Origin: Virgibacillus_N oceani_A
GTDB lineage: Bacteria; Bacillota; Bacilli; Bacillales; Amphibacillaceae
Length of the DNA stretch: 64,000 nucleotides
Strand: one strand, 5' to 3'
Assembly (NCBI GenBank): GCA_041521345.1
Contig: JBGOHB010000002.1
Shown: positions 44,147 through 53,254 of the stretch, in pieces
Position numbering within the stretch: position 1 is the stretch's first letter
Layout: each line of letters opens with the position of its first letter
Made by a program: the position numbers and the translations under genes
Notes under the pieces: generated by a model
The model's database searches: none
The model's input: only the letters and a program-made list of their open reading frames with translations
Told to the model about the DNA's origin: nothing

Positions 44147-45080
44147 TTGCTGTTTCCCTTTCTTTTCTTTTCTCATATCGTTTCCAAGTATAGGCGATTA
44201 CCATCGTTAAAACGACCGCTGTTACCAGGCGGATAACGAGTAATGGCCAAACAGGTATACCAAGCGGGATAAAAATCAAGGTATCCTCTACGACAGCATG
44301 GCAGGAGACAAGGAAAATAAGTGCCAAAGTCATATCTTTTTTGGACACCCCATCTTCTTTTACTGCCTGAATCATCAACCCTGCTCCATAGGCCAACCCG
44401 ATGGTTAAACCTGCCACCATAGTCATGGAAGTATTCTTTTCCATGCCAAGCATTTTCGTTACAGGAGCAAACCTATTTGAAAAAGCTGTTAACCAGCCGT
44501 ACTCCCTTAAATATTGCATGATAATCATTAACGGAATGACAATGATTGCAAGCTGCAAAACGGCTACGAAAGCTGTTTGCAGTCCTTGAAAAATAATTTC
44601 TCCCCAGCCTGCAGGGGCTGTCTCACTGGCTTGAATCAGCCCATACTGTGCGAGTTCGCCTCCACCATTCCAGACAAGATTAATGACGATACCCGCAAAA
44701 ATAGCCAGCCCGACACGGATGCCGACAATCAGCCACCATTTGACGCCTACTTTGGCTGCTACCGCTGACTCGATAAATAAATTATGGGAAAAAGACAGCA
44801 TTACCGCCATGATAAACACTTCTTTTACGGTAAATTCAAATGATACGATAGCACCGATGCCGGCATATAAATTCAGTGCATTACCCAGTACAAGCGGAAC
44901 TGCTGCTTCCCCGGATAAGCCAAAAAGAGCCATCACCGGGCTGAGTATATCAATAAGCCAAGGCAGAACAGGGGTGAACTGCAAAATAGTAACCAGCAAT
45001 GTAATCGGAAATATTACCTTTCCGAGCGTCCAGGCAGTACTGCCCCCCTGCTGCAGTCCACGATAAAATGTTCCAGTCAC
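44121..45080 (-). CDS. Nucleoside-recognition-domain membrane protein (YvoD-like)
   Basis: 319 residues, about eight helices. Two Gate/nucleoside-recognition domains are seen: N-terminal (GKVIFPITLLVTILQFTPVLPWLIDILSPVMALFGLSGEAAVPLVLGNALNLYAGIGA) and C-terminal (MVAGLTIGLAYGAGLMIQ, LIFLVSCHAVVEDTLIFIPLG). Function is unproven; a transporter-like role is inferred. It sits between lgt and ppaX, as in B. subtilis. Confidence 0.88.
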   Translation of the reverse strand: MTGTFYRGLQQGGSTAWTLGKVIFPITLLVTILQFTPVLPWLIDILSPVMALFGLSGEAAVPLVLGNALNLYAGIGAIVSFEFTVKEVFIMAVMLSFSHNLFIESAVAAKVGVKWWLIVGIRVGLAIFAGIVINLVWNGGGELAQYGLIQASETAPAGWGEIIFQGLQTAFVAVLQLAIIVIPLMIIMQYLREYGWLTAFSNRFAPVTKMLGMEKNTSMTMVAGLTIGLAYGAGLMIQAVKEDGVSKKDMTLALIFLVSCHAVVEDTLIFIPLGIPVWPLLVIRLVTAVVLTMVIAYTWKRYEKRKERETANEHSYHTL

Positions 45081-45110
45081 GTTGCTTTCCCCTCTTCTTT
45101 CTATTTCATT

Positions 45111-46013
45111 CTATTTTTTCTTCTTCCCTTTTTTCTTAGATTTCTTTTTGTTGGATTGATTTTTCTTATTCGCTTTCTTTACCTCTGCTTTCTTCACATC
45201 ACTATATCTGGCAGTCATTTTAGGGCTATTTCTGCGATAAATCATCAGGATAATGGCACCTACAATGAGCAGTATAGAAAGCAGTTGTGCGGTACGAAGC
45301 TCACCAATCACGTACAGACTATCCGTGCGCATTCCTTCGATAAAAAATCGGCCGATAGAATAAGTAACGACATAACTTAAAAATACTTCCCCTCTTAAAG
45401 GGTTATATCGTACCAATACAAGTAAAAATACAAATACAAGTATATTCCAGACAGATTCATATAAGAATGTCGGGTGGTACATGACACCGTCAATACACAT
45501 TTGATTCATGATAAAATCAGGTAAATACTGATGGAAGCTATTGTATGTAGACTCCGAGATTGTGCCGCCATGGGCCTCCTGATTCATAAAATTTCCCCAG
45601 CGGCCAATTGCCTGTCCCAGGATGATACTTGGCGCCAAAACATCTGCCAATTGCCAAAAGGAGACTTTTTTTATGCGTGCATAAATAATGGCAGTTAATA
45701 CTGCACCAATTAAAGCTCCATGTATGGCCAGCCCGCCTTCTCTGATTGCAAATATATCCGTCCATGGCCCATTTACATAGTTCTCCCATTCAAATATCAC
45801 GTAATACATTCTTGCAGAAATGATTGCTATCGGAATAGCAAACACCAGCAAGTCAATGATTAAATCCTTTTGTAGCCCAATTCGGTTAGCTTCTCTGGAA
45901 GCTAACAGCAAGCCAAGAAAGACACCGGCTACAATGATCACCCCATACCAATAAACTGGTATAGGACCGATTTCTATAAAAACCCTGTCTAATGCAGGCG
46001 CTTCACAACTCAT
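45111..46013 (-). CDS. lgt: Prolipoprotein diacylglyceryl transferase
   Basis: 300 residues, seven helices. It attaches diacylglycerol to the lipobox Cys, the first step of lipoprotein maturation. Family signature GRWGNFMNQEAHGG (~136-149) with the essential Arg/Asn. IGPIPVYWYGVIIVAGVFLGL is at the N terminus, HPTFLYESVWNILVF and GRFFIEGMRTDSL further on. The C-terminal ~35 residues are an unusual Lys-rich tail (KKANKKNQSNKKKSKKKGKKKK). The peptide-binding lipoprotein in this window is a substrate. Confidence 0.97.
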   Translation of the reverse strand: MSCEAPALDRVFIEIGPIPVYWYGVIIVAGVFLGLLLASREANRIGLQKDLIIDLLVFAIPIAIISARMYYVIFEWENYVNGPWTDIFAIREGGLAIHGALIGAVLTAIIYARIKKVSFWQLADVLAPSIILGQAIGRWGNFMNQEAHGGTISESTYNSFHQYLPDFIMNQMCIDGVMYHPTFLYESVWNILVFVFLLVLVRYNPLRGEVFLSYVVTYSIGRFFIEGMRTDSLYVIGELRTAQLLSILLIVGAIILMIYRRNSPKMTARYSDVKKAEVKKANKKNQSNKKKSKKKGKKKK

Positions 46014-46029
46014 GCTAACATTCCCTTCT

Positions 46030-46959
46030 CTAGACTTCTCGCTCCTGCTCTATTATTGTTGTTAAACGATCAGAAAATTCCTCTGCTGCATTATGCCCCA
46101 TTCTTTTCAGCCGGAAATTCATAGCTGCCACTTCAATGATTACAGCCAGATTTCTTCCCGGGCGGACAGGTATCGTTATTTTAGGCAATTCAACATCCAT
46201 GATTTTCAATGTTTCTTCATCCAGTCCCAAGCGGTCATACTGCTTTTTCTCATCCCAGATTTCCAGGTTAACGATATAGGATATTTTTTTCTGGCTTCTG
46301 ACGGCGCCAGCACCAAAAAGGGTCATGATATTTATAATTCCAACACCGCGAATTTCCAATAAATGTTCTATTAATGGCGGCGCATTCCCAATTAATGTGT
46401 CGTAATCCTCCTGGCGTATTTCCACATTATCATCTGCCACCAACCGGTGCCCGCGTTTAACAAGTTCAAGGGCAGTCTCGCTTTTACCTACGCCGCTTTG
46501 CCCCGTGATTAAAACACCTACCCCGTTAATATCCACCAGTACACCATGTATGGCAGTAGTAGGTGCAAATTTTGCTTCCAGATAATTCGTAAGTCTGCTG
46601 ATCACTCTCGTTGTTTTTCTCGGGGAATGCAAAACAGGTACACCTGATTCATTTGCTGCTTCAATAATCACTTCAGGTATGTCCATCCCTCGGGAAATAA
46701 CAATCCCCGGCGTCACATCCGTACATAACCCCCTAACCCTGTCTCTCTGTTCTTCTACTGTAAGGTCAAGAAAATAGTTCATTTCAGTTTCACCGATTAA
46801 CTGCAATCTTTCCTTAGGATAGTATTTGAAATAACCGGTCAATTCCATGCCGGGACGGGATAGATCACTCGTAAATATTTCTCTATGTATGCCATCTTTC
46901 CCTGCTACAAGGGTAAGATTAAAATTTTCCAATAGATCCTTTGTACGAACGGTTGACAT
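46030..46959 (-). CDS. hprK: HPr kinase/phosphorylase
   Basis: 309 residues. It phosphorylates Ser46 of HPr and Crh and reverses this with phosphate. P-loop G-Q-S-G-V-G-K-S-E (~153-161). The HprK signature EIRGVGIINIMTLFGAGAVR (~200-219) is followed by IPVRPGRNLAVIIEVAAMNFRLKRMG. The ATG at 46959 follows GGAGG and matches family N termini (TVRTKDLLENFNLTLVAG). It heads the hprK-lgt-yvoD-ppaX-yvoF operon. Confidence 0.97.
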   Translation of the reverse strand: MSTVRTKDLLENFNLTLVAGKDGIHREIFTSDLSRPGMELTGYFKYYPKERLQLIGETEMNYFLDLTVEEQRDRVRGLCTDVTPGIVISRGMDIPEVIIEAANESGVPVLHSPRKTTRVISRLTNYLEAKFAPTTAIHGVLVDINGVGVLITGQSGVGKSETALELVKRGHRLVADDNVEIRQEDYDTLIGNAPPLIEHLLEIRGVGIINIMTLFGAGAVRSQKKISYIVNLEIWDEKKQYDRLGLDEETLKIMDVELPKITIPVRPGRNLAVIIEVAAMNFRLKRMGHNAAEEFSDRLTTIIEQEREV

Positions 46960-47012
46960 GTAAGCAGTCCTCCTTTTCCCCAAAACAACTGACTATTATT
47001 GTAGCATATTGA

Positions 47013-47042
47013 ACAAAAAAAACGTAGGCAGTACACCTACGA
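47013..47042 (-). terminator. Terminator after yvlD
   Basis: CGTAGG/CCTACG stem followed by eight T on the minus strand, 18 nt past the stop codon. Confidence 0.85.
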
Positions 47043-47059
47043 ATTTTACGCATATTAAA

Positions 47060-47416
47060 TTATTTCATGGAATTCTTGACCAGGTTATTTAACAACAAAT
47101 TAATAATGGATATAATAACCGATGCCACAATCGCTATTCCAAATCCATCAATGACAAAGGACGATCCCATCACTGCCTGTGTGATCATTAAAGTAATCGC
47201 ATTGATGACAAAGAGAAACAAACCCAATGTGATGACAGTAATCGGCAAAGTCAATATAACCAGTATCGGCTTGATAATCACATTTACAATAGCCAAGATA
47301 AAGCTTGCCAGTATGGCCGCTCCAAACCCATCGAGTTGAAAACTTTCAAATAGTTCCGCAACAACTATCAATGCGACAGCATTTAGTACAATGGATATGA
47401 GCCACCTTAAAAGCAT
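47060..47416 (-). CDS. yvlD: Phage holin family IV-like membrane protein (YvlD)
   Basis: 118 residues with four hydrophobic helices and a short polar end (NLLLNNLVKNSMK). It matches the DUF/phage_holin_4_2 family: LIVVAELFESFQLDGFGAAILASFILAIVNVIIKPILVILTLPITVITLGLFLFVINAITLMI. Despite the family name it is a chromosomal membrane protein, linked to cell-envelope stress. It overlaps the yvlC stop by 1 bp, suggesting coupled translation. Confidence 0.9.
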   Translation of the reverse strand: MLLRWLISIVLNAVALIVVAELFESFQLDGFGAAILASFILAIVNVIIKPILVILTLPITVITLGLFLFVINAITLMITQAVMGSSFVIDGFGIAIVASVIISIINLLLNNLVKNSMK

Positions 47417-47610
47417 TAATAAACATCCCTTTCAGCAGGAATAATAATTGCAGCTGCCAAATAAATCAATAACAGTGTAAAGAAACTCATGAAGCATAAA
47501 ACAACAAAAGCAAGGCGCAATATTGTTACATCCACATTAAAATATTCTGCTAATCCGCCTAACACACCTGCTGCCATTCGCTGTGTATTGGAACGATATA
47601 ATTTCTTCAT
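47416..47610 (-). CDS. yvlC: PspC-domain protein (YvlC)
   Basis: 64 residues. KKLYRSNTQRMAAGVLGGLAEYFNVDVTILRLAFVVLCF is the PspC domain, followed by a membrane helix (FFTLLLIYLAAAIIIPAE). PspC proteins anchor envelope-stress responses. The pair yvlC-yvlD is conserved; yvlA and yvlB are absent here. Confidence 0.92.
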   Translation of the reverse strand: MKKLYRSNTQRMAAGVLGGLAEYFNVDVTILRLAFVVLCFMSFFTLLLIYLAAAIIIPAERDVY

Positions 47611-47680
47611 TAAAGTATCATTCCCTTCGTTTTATTAGAAACTTAACTGACCGCCAACACATAATACGCTTATACCTATT

Positions 47681-48352
47681 TTATTTACTAAAATTCCATA
47701 TATAAAACTCTTCTTTTACAAAACGTTCTTTTAACGCCTCTTTGATATCCCCTTTGACATCCTTGGTCTCCTGGAACTGGCTGACCATGCCATCCACCTG
47801 TGATCTATGCGAGAATATTGCTTCCACTTTTTGATCAAAGAAATCACGGATGTCATTCGAAATATCCGTATCGCCAAGTTCTTCTTTGTATTCATTAGAA
47901 ATAGCTTGAGCCCATACAGTTGGCTGTTTGTCTATATCCATCATACCAACAGCTTCTATTGCGGCTGCCCCAAGTGCATTATGATCAGGATGTACAGCGT
48001 ATTCAGGGTAATGTGTCATCACTAAACTCGGCTGGATTTCTTCAAGTATTTCCTTTATATGCTCCGCTACTTTTCGTCGGTCCTCAAACTCAATTGTTTT
48101 ATCACGATATCCAAGCAGCCGAAGCTCAATATCAAGCGCCTGACACGCGTCCATCAGTTCTTTTTTACGAATCTCAGGCAAGGTTTCCCGGTTTGCAAAC
48201 GTTGGCGACCCCATATTTCTTCCCATTTCACCTAAAGTACCGCATAAATAAGTCACAGGCAAGCCTTCGTTTCTGAATTTCGCAATTGTACCTGCCGCTC
48301 CAAATGACTCATCATCCGGGTGCGGATAAATTACTACAACATGTTTCTCCAT
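47681..48352 (-). CDS. bshB2: Bacillithiol biosynthesis deacetylase BshB2
   Basis: 223-residue LmbE/PIG-L zinc deacetylase that removes acetyl from GlcNAc-malate. Zinc site motif P-H-P-D-D-E-S-F (~11-18) and the distal His in HPDHNALGAAAIEAV (~113). It starts downstream of yojF on the same strand, the same pairing as B. subtilis yojF-yojG (bshB2). Bacillithiol is the main low-molecular-weight thiol in these bacteria. Confidence 0.92.
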   Translation of the reverse strand: MEKHVVVIYPHPDDESFGAAGTIAKFRNEGLPVTYLCGTLGEMGRNMGSPTFANRETLPEIRKKELMDACQALDIELRLLGYRDKTIEFEDRRKVAEHIKEILEEIQPSLVMTHYPEYAVHPDHNALGAAAIEAVGMMDIDKQPTVWAQAISNEYKEELGDTDISNDIRDFFDQKVEAIFSHRSQVDGMVSQFQETKDVKGDIKEALKERFVKEEFYIWNFSK

Positions 48353-48390
48353 TATATCACCTTATTCTTTTTATTATGGAAAAATGCAAG

Positions 48391-48744
48391 TCAATAGCTA
48401 AACGGTGTTTCGCTAATTTGTAAAGAAACCATTAATCGGCCTTCCCGATCATGACCTGCAAGCAAAAGCTGTGTTTCCTTGTGAATTACCCAGTCTGTTA
48501 GACCTTCCACATATATCCAACCCTTTTCCATTTTCAGGCCAACCCGATAAGCGCCATTACTTCCCACAATTTTCACCTGATTAAATGACACCTGTGCATT
48601 TCTTACATATGCACCAACATTATATGCTTCTTTGTTAAAATGGCTCGCATATGCTCCATTGGTCGTTTCCACATGAATATATACTTGTTTATCCTTAAAA
48701 GAATCCAGCTTCTGCTGTACTTTTTCAATCATTATGGGTTCCAT
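48391..48744 (-). CDS. yojF: YojF-family protein (DUF1806)
   Basis: 117 residues. DUF1806 hallmarks: KDKQVYIHVETTNGAYASHF, NVGAYVRNAQVSFNQVKIVGSNGAYRVGLKMEKGWIYVEGLTDW, ETQLLLAGHDREGRLMVSLQIS. Function unknown, linked by position to bacillithiol synthesis. The ATG at 48744 follows GGAGGG; the longer frame runs into upstream non-coding sequence. The gap 48745-49059 contains the SASP terminator and no gene. Confidence 0.88.
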   Translation of the reverse strand: MEPIMIEKVQQKLDSFKDKQVYIHVETTNGAYASHFNKEAYNVGAYVRNAQVSFNQVKIVGSNGAYRVGLKMEKGWIYVEGLTDWVIHKETQLLLAGHDREGRLMVSLQISETPFSY

Positions 48745-49014
48745 TCGCTTTCCCTCCACTCCTGTCTCTTTTAGCTTAACTAAAGGGAGGTGGTGCGTCA
48801 AAAGTTTAGTTTGTAAAATTTTTGAGTCCGTTAAATTAGCTCTTGAGCGTTCGGTGAAGGAGCAATCATGGACTAAGATCGAAAATGGAGAACCCAATAG
48901 TACTTACACTTGTACGGATAGTATCACTCTATGTCATCTTCCTCAACTTCACGAATAAACCGGGAATTTAAGCATTCTGGCACTTAGAAACTCTATTTAA
49001 TACTCAGAATGTAA

Positions 49015-49040
49015 AAGGAAAGCCTCTAGAGGCTTTCCTT
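49015..49040. terminator. Terminator after SASP gene
   Basis: Perfect 26-bp palindrome (AAGGAAAGCCTCT and its complement) followed on the minus strand by TTTACATTC, 20 nt past the stop. Confidence 0.8.
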
Positions 49041-49059
49041 GAATCCAGATTTATTAAAG

Positions 49060-49257
49060 TTATTGTTGCCCGTTCATTTGTTGTTGAGCAGTCTGCACAA
49101 GACGTTTTGTGATTTCTCCACCAACTGAACCGTTAGCACGAGAAGTAGAATCAGCACCTAAGTTAACGCCAAATTCCTGTGCAATTTCATATTTCATTTG
49201 ATCAAGAGCTTGCTGTACACCAGGTACGACTAATTGGTTACTATTGTTTCTAGCCAT
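49060..49257 (-). CDS. Alpha/beta-type small acid-soluble spore protein
   Basis: 65 residues. The germination-protease site is K-Y-E-I-A-Q-E-F-G-V. The second signature is L-G-A-D-S-T-S-R-A-N-G-S-V-G-G-E-I-T-K-R (written with the residues in order), which binds and protects spore DNA. A perfect AGGAGGTG site precedes ATG. Presence of this gene shows that the host makes endospores. Confidence 0.97.
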   Translation of the reverse strand: MARNNSNQLVVPGVQQALDQMKYEIAQEFGVNLGADSTSRANGSVGGEITKRLVQTAQQQMNGQQ

Positions 49258-49361
49258 GTTTTTTCACCTCCTGTATCTATAGTGTGAACAGATACATCAA
49301 ACTTATAAGCAATAATCATTGGTAAAATGTAGTCATCTTACCAGTCAGAAATGCAAACATA

Positions 49362-49396
49362 AAAAAGCCCACTACACTTTTGTAATGGACTTTTTC
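49362..49396 (-). terminator. fumC terminator
   Basis: AAGTCCATTACA/TGTAGTGGGCTT stem followed by TTTT on the minus strand, 15 nt past the stop. Confidence 0.85.
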
Positions 49397-49410
49397 CACC
49401 TAACGTGAAA

Positions 49411-50796
49411 TTATTTTGGGTGAGTCATTTCTTCCGGTTTAACGTATTGATCGAATTCTTCCTCTGTCAAAAGCCCCAATTCAACAGCCGTTTCTTTTAA
49501 TGTGGCGTTATCCTCAAAAGCTTTTTTGGCAATTTTAGCTGCATTTTCATAACCTATATGCGGGTTTAGTGCAGTAACAAGCATTAATGAATCATTCAAA
49601 TATTTTTCGATCTGTTCGTGGTTCGGTTCAATTCCTTTAGCACAACGTTCATCAAAGGATACAATGCTGTCAGCAAGCAGTTGGCAGGATTGCAGGAAGT
49701 TATAAGCGATTATCGGTTTGAAAACATTTAATTCAAAATTTCCCTGGCTTGCCGCAAAGCCAATGGCTGCATCATTTCCCATAACCTGGGCAGATACCAT
49801 TGTTACTGCTTCACTCTGGGTTGGATTTACTTTTCCGGGCATGATCGAGCTCCCTGGTTCATTTGTTGGTATCGTAATTTCTCCTATCCCGCTCCGGGGA
49901 CCGCTTGCCAGCCAGCGAACATCATTGGCAATTTTCATTATATCGGCGGCCAGTGCTTTAAGCGCGCCATGGGCATAAACGGATTCATCATGACTTGTTA
50001 AAGCATGGAATTTATTTGGTGCAGAAATAAATGCTTTGCCTGTACTTTCATTTATTGCAGCAACAACAGCTTCTGAAAAATCCGGATGGGCATTTAAACC
50101 AGTTCCAACTGCCGTACCGCCAATGGCAAGTTCTTTTAAATACCCGGCACTTTGTTCAATCATCATTTCCGATTTTTCCAGCATACGATGCCAGCCGCTG
50201 ATTTCCTGCCCAAGGGTTAATGGTGTAGCATCCTGCAGGTGAGTTCGACCAATTTTAACAATGTTCTGAAACGAATCCATTTTATCTTTCAGTGTATTTT
50301 TCAGTTGACTTACCGCCGGAAGTACATCATCCTCCAATTTAATCAATTGGGCAATGTGCATTGCTGTTGGGTACGTATCATTGGAGCTTTGCGATTTGTT
50401 TACATCATCATTCGGGTGTAATCTTACTTCTTCTCCCTGTTCTTCCAGCCATTTATTCCCAACATGGGCAATAACCTCATTGACATTCATATTGGATTGT
50501 GTGCCGCTTCCTGTTTGCCACACAACCAGCGGAAAATGCTCGGCCAATTTTCCATCAATAATTTGACCTGCTGCATATTTGACTGCATCATATTTTTTTT
50601 TCTCTAATAACCCTAATTCACTATTTGCCTTTGCAGCACTCTTTTTCAAAACCGCAAACGCTTTTACAATTTCGGTTGGCATTGTTTCTTTGCCAATTGG
50701 AAAGTTTTGTTTACTCCGCTGTGTCTGCGCTCCCCAATATTTTTCAGCAGGTACTTGTATTTCTCCTATTGTATCTTTTTCTATACGGTAATCCAT
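49411..50796 (-). CDS. fumC: Fumarate hydratase, class II
   Basis: 461 residues, iron-independent fumarase of the TCA cycle. MDYRIEKDTIGEIQVPAEKYWGAQTQRS, GSGTQSNMNVNEVIA, NKSQSSNDTYPTAMHIA, the substrate loop GRTHLQDATPLTLGQEISGW, and the class signature GSSIMPGKVNPTQSEA (~317-332). GGAGGC-like site upstream. Monocistronic with its own terminator. The 312-bp gap to the next gene (50797-51108) is AT-rich, with no feature I can support. Confidence 0.98.
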   Translation of the reverse strand: MDYRIEKDTIGEIQVPAEKYWGAQTQRSKQNFPIGKETMPTEIVKAFAVLKKSAAKANSELGLLEKKKYDAVKYAAGQIIDGKLAEHFPLVVWQTGSGTQSNMNVNEVIAHVGNKWLEEQGEEVRLHPNDDVNKSQSSNDTYPTAMHIAQLIKLEDDVLPAVSQLKNTLKDKMDSFQNIVKIGRTHLQDATPLTLGQEISGWHRMLEKSEMMIEQSAGYLKELAIGGTAVGTGLNAHPDFSEAVVAAINESTGKAFISAPNKFHALTSHDESVYAHGALKALAADIMKIANDVRWLASGPRSGIGEITIPTNEPGSSIMPGKVNPTQSEAVTMVSAQVMGNDAAIGFAASQGNFELNVFKPIIAYNFLQSCQLLADSIVSFDERCAKGIEPNHEQIEKYLNDSLMLVTALNPHIGYENAAKIAKKAFEDNATLKETAVELGLLTEEEFDQYVKPEEMTHPK

Positions 50797-51108
50797 ATTC
50801 TTGCCTCCCTATGTATAAACAAATATCAATTCCATTGTACCAAAAAATATAAATCGTGTAACGATAAGTCAACAAAGCAGGCTATTTATCATACAAAGAC
50901 CAGTAACTTTAATGCAAGTTTGACATTTGACACAAAATTGTACTTGAATTAACCCCACTTGTTTCTTATTATATCTTATAATGTATGAAGAAGATGATAC
51001 TTTATCGAGATTCAAGAAAACACTTAGTTTTAACTTTAATGCTCAACTATACTATTTACGTAATCGGAAGTCTTCTACAAATCAAGTCATAAACAGGAGG
51101 GTTTCGAC

Positions 51109-52026
51109 ATGCCGAATATTTGGACGCATATATTATTTTGTGAAGAAGTGTCAGATGCTGTAAAAAAACCATACCCTTTTTCACAGACTGAAAGCTATAT
51201 GAAGTTGGGAGCTCAGGGGCCGGACCCTTTTTTTTATTTCAATTTTTGGCCATGGGCTGATGAGACATTTGGCCGGAAAATCGGGATGGCCTTGCATACC
51301 AAACAATGCGGGAACTTTTTAAAGGATATGATCACCAAAGCAAAAAAAGAAAGCCAGGAAATTCAAGCTTATGTACTTGGTTTTATTACACATCATATAT
51401 TAGACCGTAATACACATCCTTATATTCATTACCATGCAGGTTATGACGGGACAAATCATCAAAAGCTGGAAATTTTAATTGATACGATCATGATGAAAAA
51501 ATACTATAATTTAAAAACATGGAAAGCTCCCGTTCATAAAGAAATAGATGTAGGCAGTAAATTAAATGTAGATATATGTATATTTTTACATAAAGTAATT
51601 CAGGACCATTACCCTGAACTTAAATTGGGCACATCCTTTGACTATATTCAAAAAGCATACCGTGATATGCGACGTGCACTTAGGATTCTTTCTGACCCTT
51701 ATGGATGGAAAAACATTATTTTAAAACCATTTATTTCTTCCTACTCGCACCAGCCAATCAAGGATAATATAGATTATCTGAACTTAAAAGAAACAACCTG
51801 GTATCACCCTGCCACAAATGAAGCCTACGAAGAAAGCTTTGTTGAGTTATATGATAAAAGCCGCTTGGAGAGCGTACAAATTCTAACGGAGGTGCAGCAT
51901 TATTGGCATGATGATCAAACAGATGCAAAAGAAAATATCGATAAATTAATAGGCAACATTTCCTATGACACCGGTTTGCCGCTGGAGTGTCAGATGGAAA
52001 ACAAATACTCCGAACCGATTGTTTAA
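51109..52026 (+). CDS. Zinc-dependent phospholipase C family protein
   Basis: 305 residues, all-helical fold of the zinc-dependent phospholipase C/S1-P1 type. NIWTHILFCEEV (His ~6), KLGAQGPDPFFYFNFWP (Asp), and ALHTKQCGNF (His ~64). Metal-site residues continue in YVLGFITHHILDRNTHPYIHYHAGYDG. No signal peptide is visible, so it is probably cytoplasmic, unlike secreted PlcA. AGGAGGG precedes ATG. The natural substrate is unknown. Confidence 0.8.
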   Translation: MPNIWTHILFCEEVSDAVKKPYPFSQTESYMKLGAQGPDPFFYFNFWPWADETFGRKIGMALHTKQCGNFLKDMITKAKKESQEIQAYVLGFITHHILDRNTHPYIHYHAGYDGTNHQKLEILIDTIMMKKYYNLKTWKAPVHKEIDVGSKLNVDICIFLHKVIQDHYPELKLGTSFDYIQKAYRDMRRALRILSDPYGWKNIILKPFISSYSHQPIKDNIDYLNLKETTWYHPATNEAYEESFVELYDKSRLESVQILTEVQHYWHDDQTDAKENIDKLIGNISYDTGLPLECQMENKYSEPIV

Positions 52027-52174
52027 TGGTGCCAATATAAGAAAAACGCGTTTGTCTCTTCGTCTTTTTAGAGGTTAGATTAGAGGTTAAATTGGTGGAA
52101 ATCGGTGAAAAGAACTAATTTCATTATTTAAACCTCTATCCCTTATAAGCAGTAACATTTTTTACATTATCTAT

Positions 52175-52220
52175 TAAAAAAAGGCTGTCTAAAGCACCTA
52201 ATCTTTAGACAGCCTTTTTT
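52175..52220. terminator. Bidirectional terminator
   Basis: AAAAAAAGGCTGTCTAAAG/CTTTAGACAGCCTTTTTT, long stem, between the phospholipase-like gene and the small basic protein. Confidence 0.9.
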
Positions 52221-52222
52221 CA

Positions 52223-52375
52223 TTATTTAAAGAGCTTTCTCATCATTTTACCTGTACCTCTCCCTACAACACGTCTGCCAATTCGTCTGCCTACCCTGCC
52301 TTTTTTTACGGCATTAACATCCCCCAGGATGCGGGCAGCAAAATAAAGTATTCTTCTAATCCCGTTAATCTTCAT
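52223..52375 (-). CDS. Small basic conserved protein, unknown function
   Basis: 50 residues: MKINGIRRILYFAARILGD, then NAVKKGRVGRRIGRRVVGRG, ending TGKMMRKLFK. It is strongly cationic (about 15 Lys/Arg), with a short hydrophobic N-terminal half and an Arg-Gly-rich C-terminal half. AAAGGGG lies 8 nt before ATG and a strong terminator directly follows, so it is a real gene. Basic composition suggests nucleic acid or ribosome binding; that is inference. Confidence 0.7.
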   Translation of the reverse strand: MKINGIRRILYFAARILGDVNAVKKGRVGRRIGRRVVGRGTGKMMRKLFK

Positions 52376-52707
52376 TATTTTTGCCCCTTTCATATATTTA
52401 CGACCACTTTATTTATCAAAATTTCATTAATTCTCATCGAAGTTTACTCTAAAAAAACTGCATAGACTCCCTGCAAAATGGTGAGATAATGAGAGGTTTT
52501 TTCATGCCTCGTCAAAGAATTGCTGCCAATGGAATAAATTTAATCTACCATCATTATACAACCAAAACAGCAATAAGAATAGCCCTACCTCTAGCTAGGT
52601 AAGGCTTGACTTTATCCACGCAAGTGTTTTCGTGGGGACAAGCATGCAGCCCTGTCCCAATATATATATTTTAAAATTCTCGCTCAGTAATTACGTGATG
52701 ACAGTAT

Positions 52708-52941
52708 TTATTCCCATATAAACTCTTGATAGGCAGTACTTAATTTCATAAATGCTTCCCTGTCACCTGCTTCAAGTGCATGATTAATAGCTGCTTCCAG
52801 CTTCTCTCTGTTATATACAAAACACAACTCATCCAACTCCAGACGTGAAGCCAATTGCAATTCAAAAGCAATTTCCCGTCTGGCAGGAATGGCTTTCCCT
52901 TCATAGCGATGATATTTTAAGACCTGCTTTTGCTTTTTCAC
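52708..52941 (-). CDS. IDEAL-domain small protein
   Basis: 77 residues starting at GTG (GGGGGC 8 nt upstream). The last ~40 residues are an IDEAL domain (LEAAINHALEAGDREAFMKLSTAYQEFIWE), a short helical motif found in several Bacillus proteins, such as the ComK-regulating YpiB and others. The N terminus is basic (KKQKQVLKYHRYEGK). The longer frame upstream lacks a ribosome site. Function unknown. Confidence 0.75.
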   Translation of the reverse strand: MKKQKQVLKYHRYEGKAIPARREIAFELQLASRLELDELCFVYNREKLEAAINHALEAGDREAFMKLSTAYQEFIWE

Positions 52942-53142
52942 GGAACATGCCCCCTTGTTCCTCTTTACACTATTATCCTTAATTTTTAGAATAATTTCAA
53001 TAGGTAAACCATAAAAAAATAATTTTGTCACAAATTGGCTATGTCTAAAAACATAAAAAGTGCAGGAAAACAGAGCCCAAACTGCTTTCCTGCGTTTTTC
53101 CATGCTTAGCGTACTATAAAACTTGATCTTTGGATAAATCAG

Positions 53143-53243
53143 CAATGTTATTTAGCCTCGTCTGGCTCCAGCGCCCAGCGATAGCGGGACTTTACGGTGG
53201 GACGAGCATTCAGTGCAGTCCGTACGTCGCTAACCTAGCTTTA
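53143..53243 (+). repeat. Dispersed intergenic repeat, type B copy 3
   Basis: Begins ATGTTATTTAGCCTCGTCTGG, then CTCCAGCGCCCAGCGATAGCG. Then GGTGGGACGAGCATTCAGTG and TACGTCGCTAACC. Its first ~35 bases match copy 1 (11836 downward), and its last ~60 match copy 2. Confidence 0.65.
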
Positions 53244-53254
53244 AGCTTTTGTTC

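Noticed and set aside
52502..52603. Short plus-strand frame starting MPRQRIAANG
   Set aside because: 33 codons with a weak site and no match to anything I know; the following sequence resembles repeat debris.
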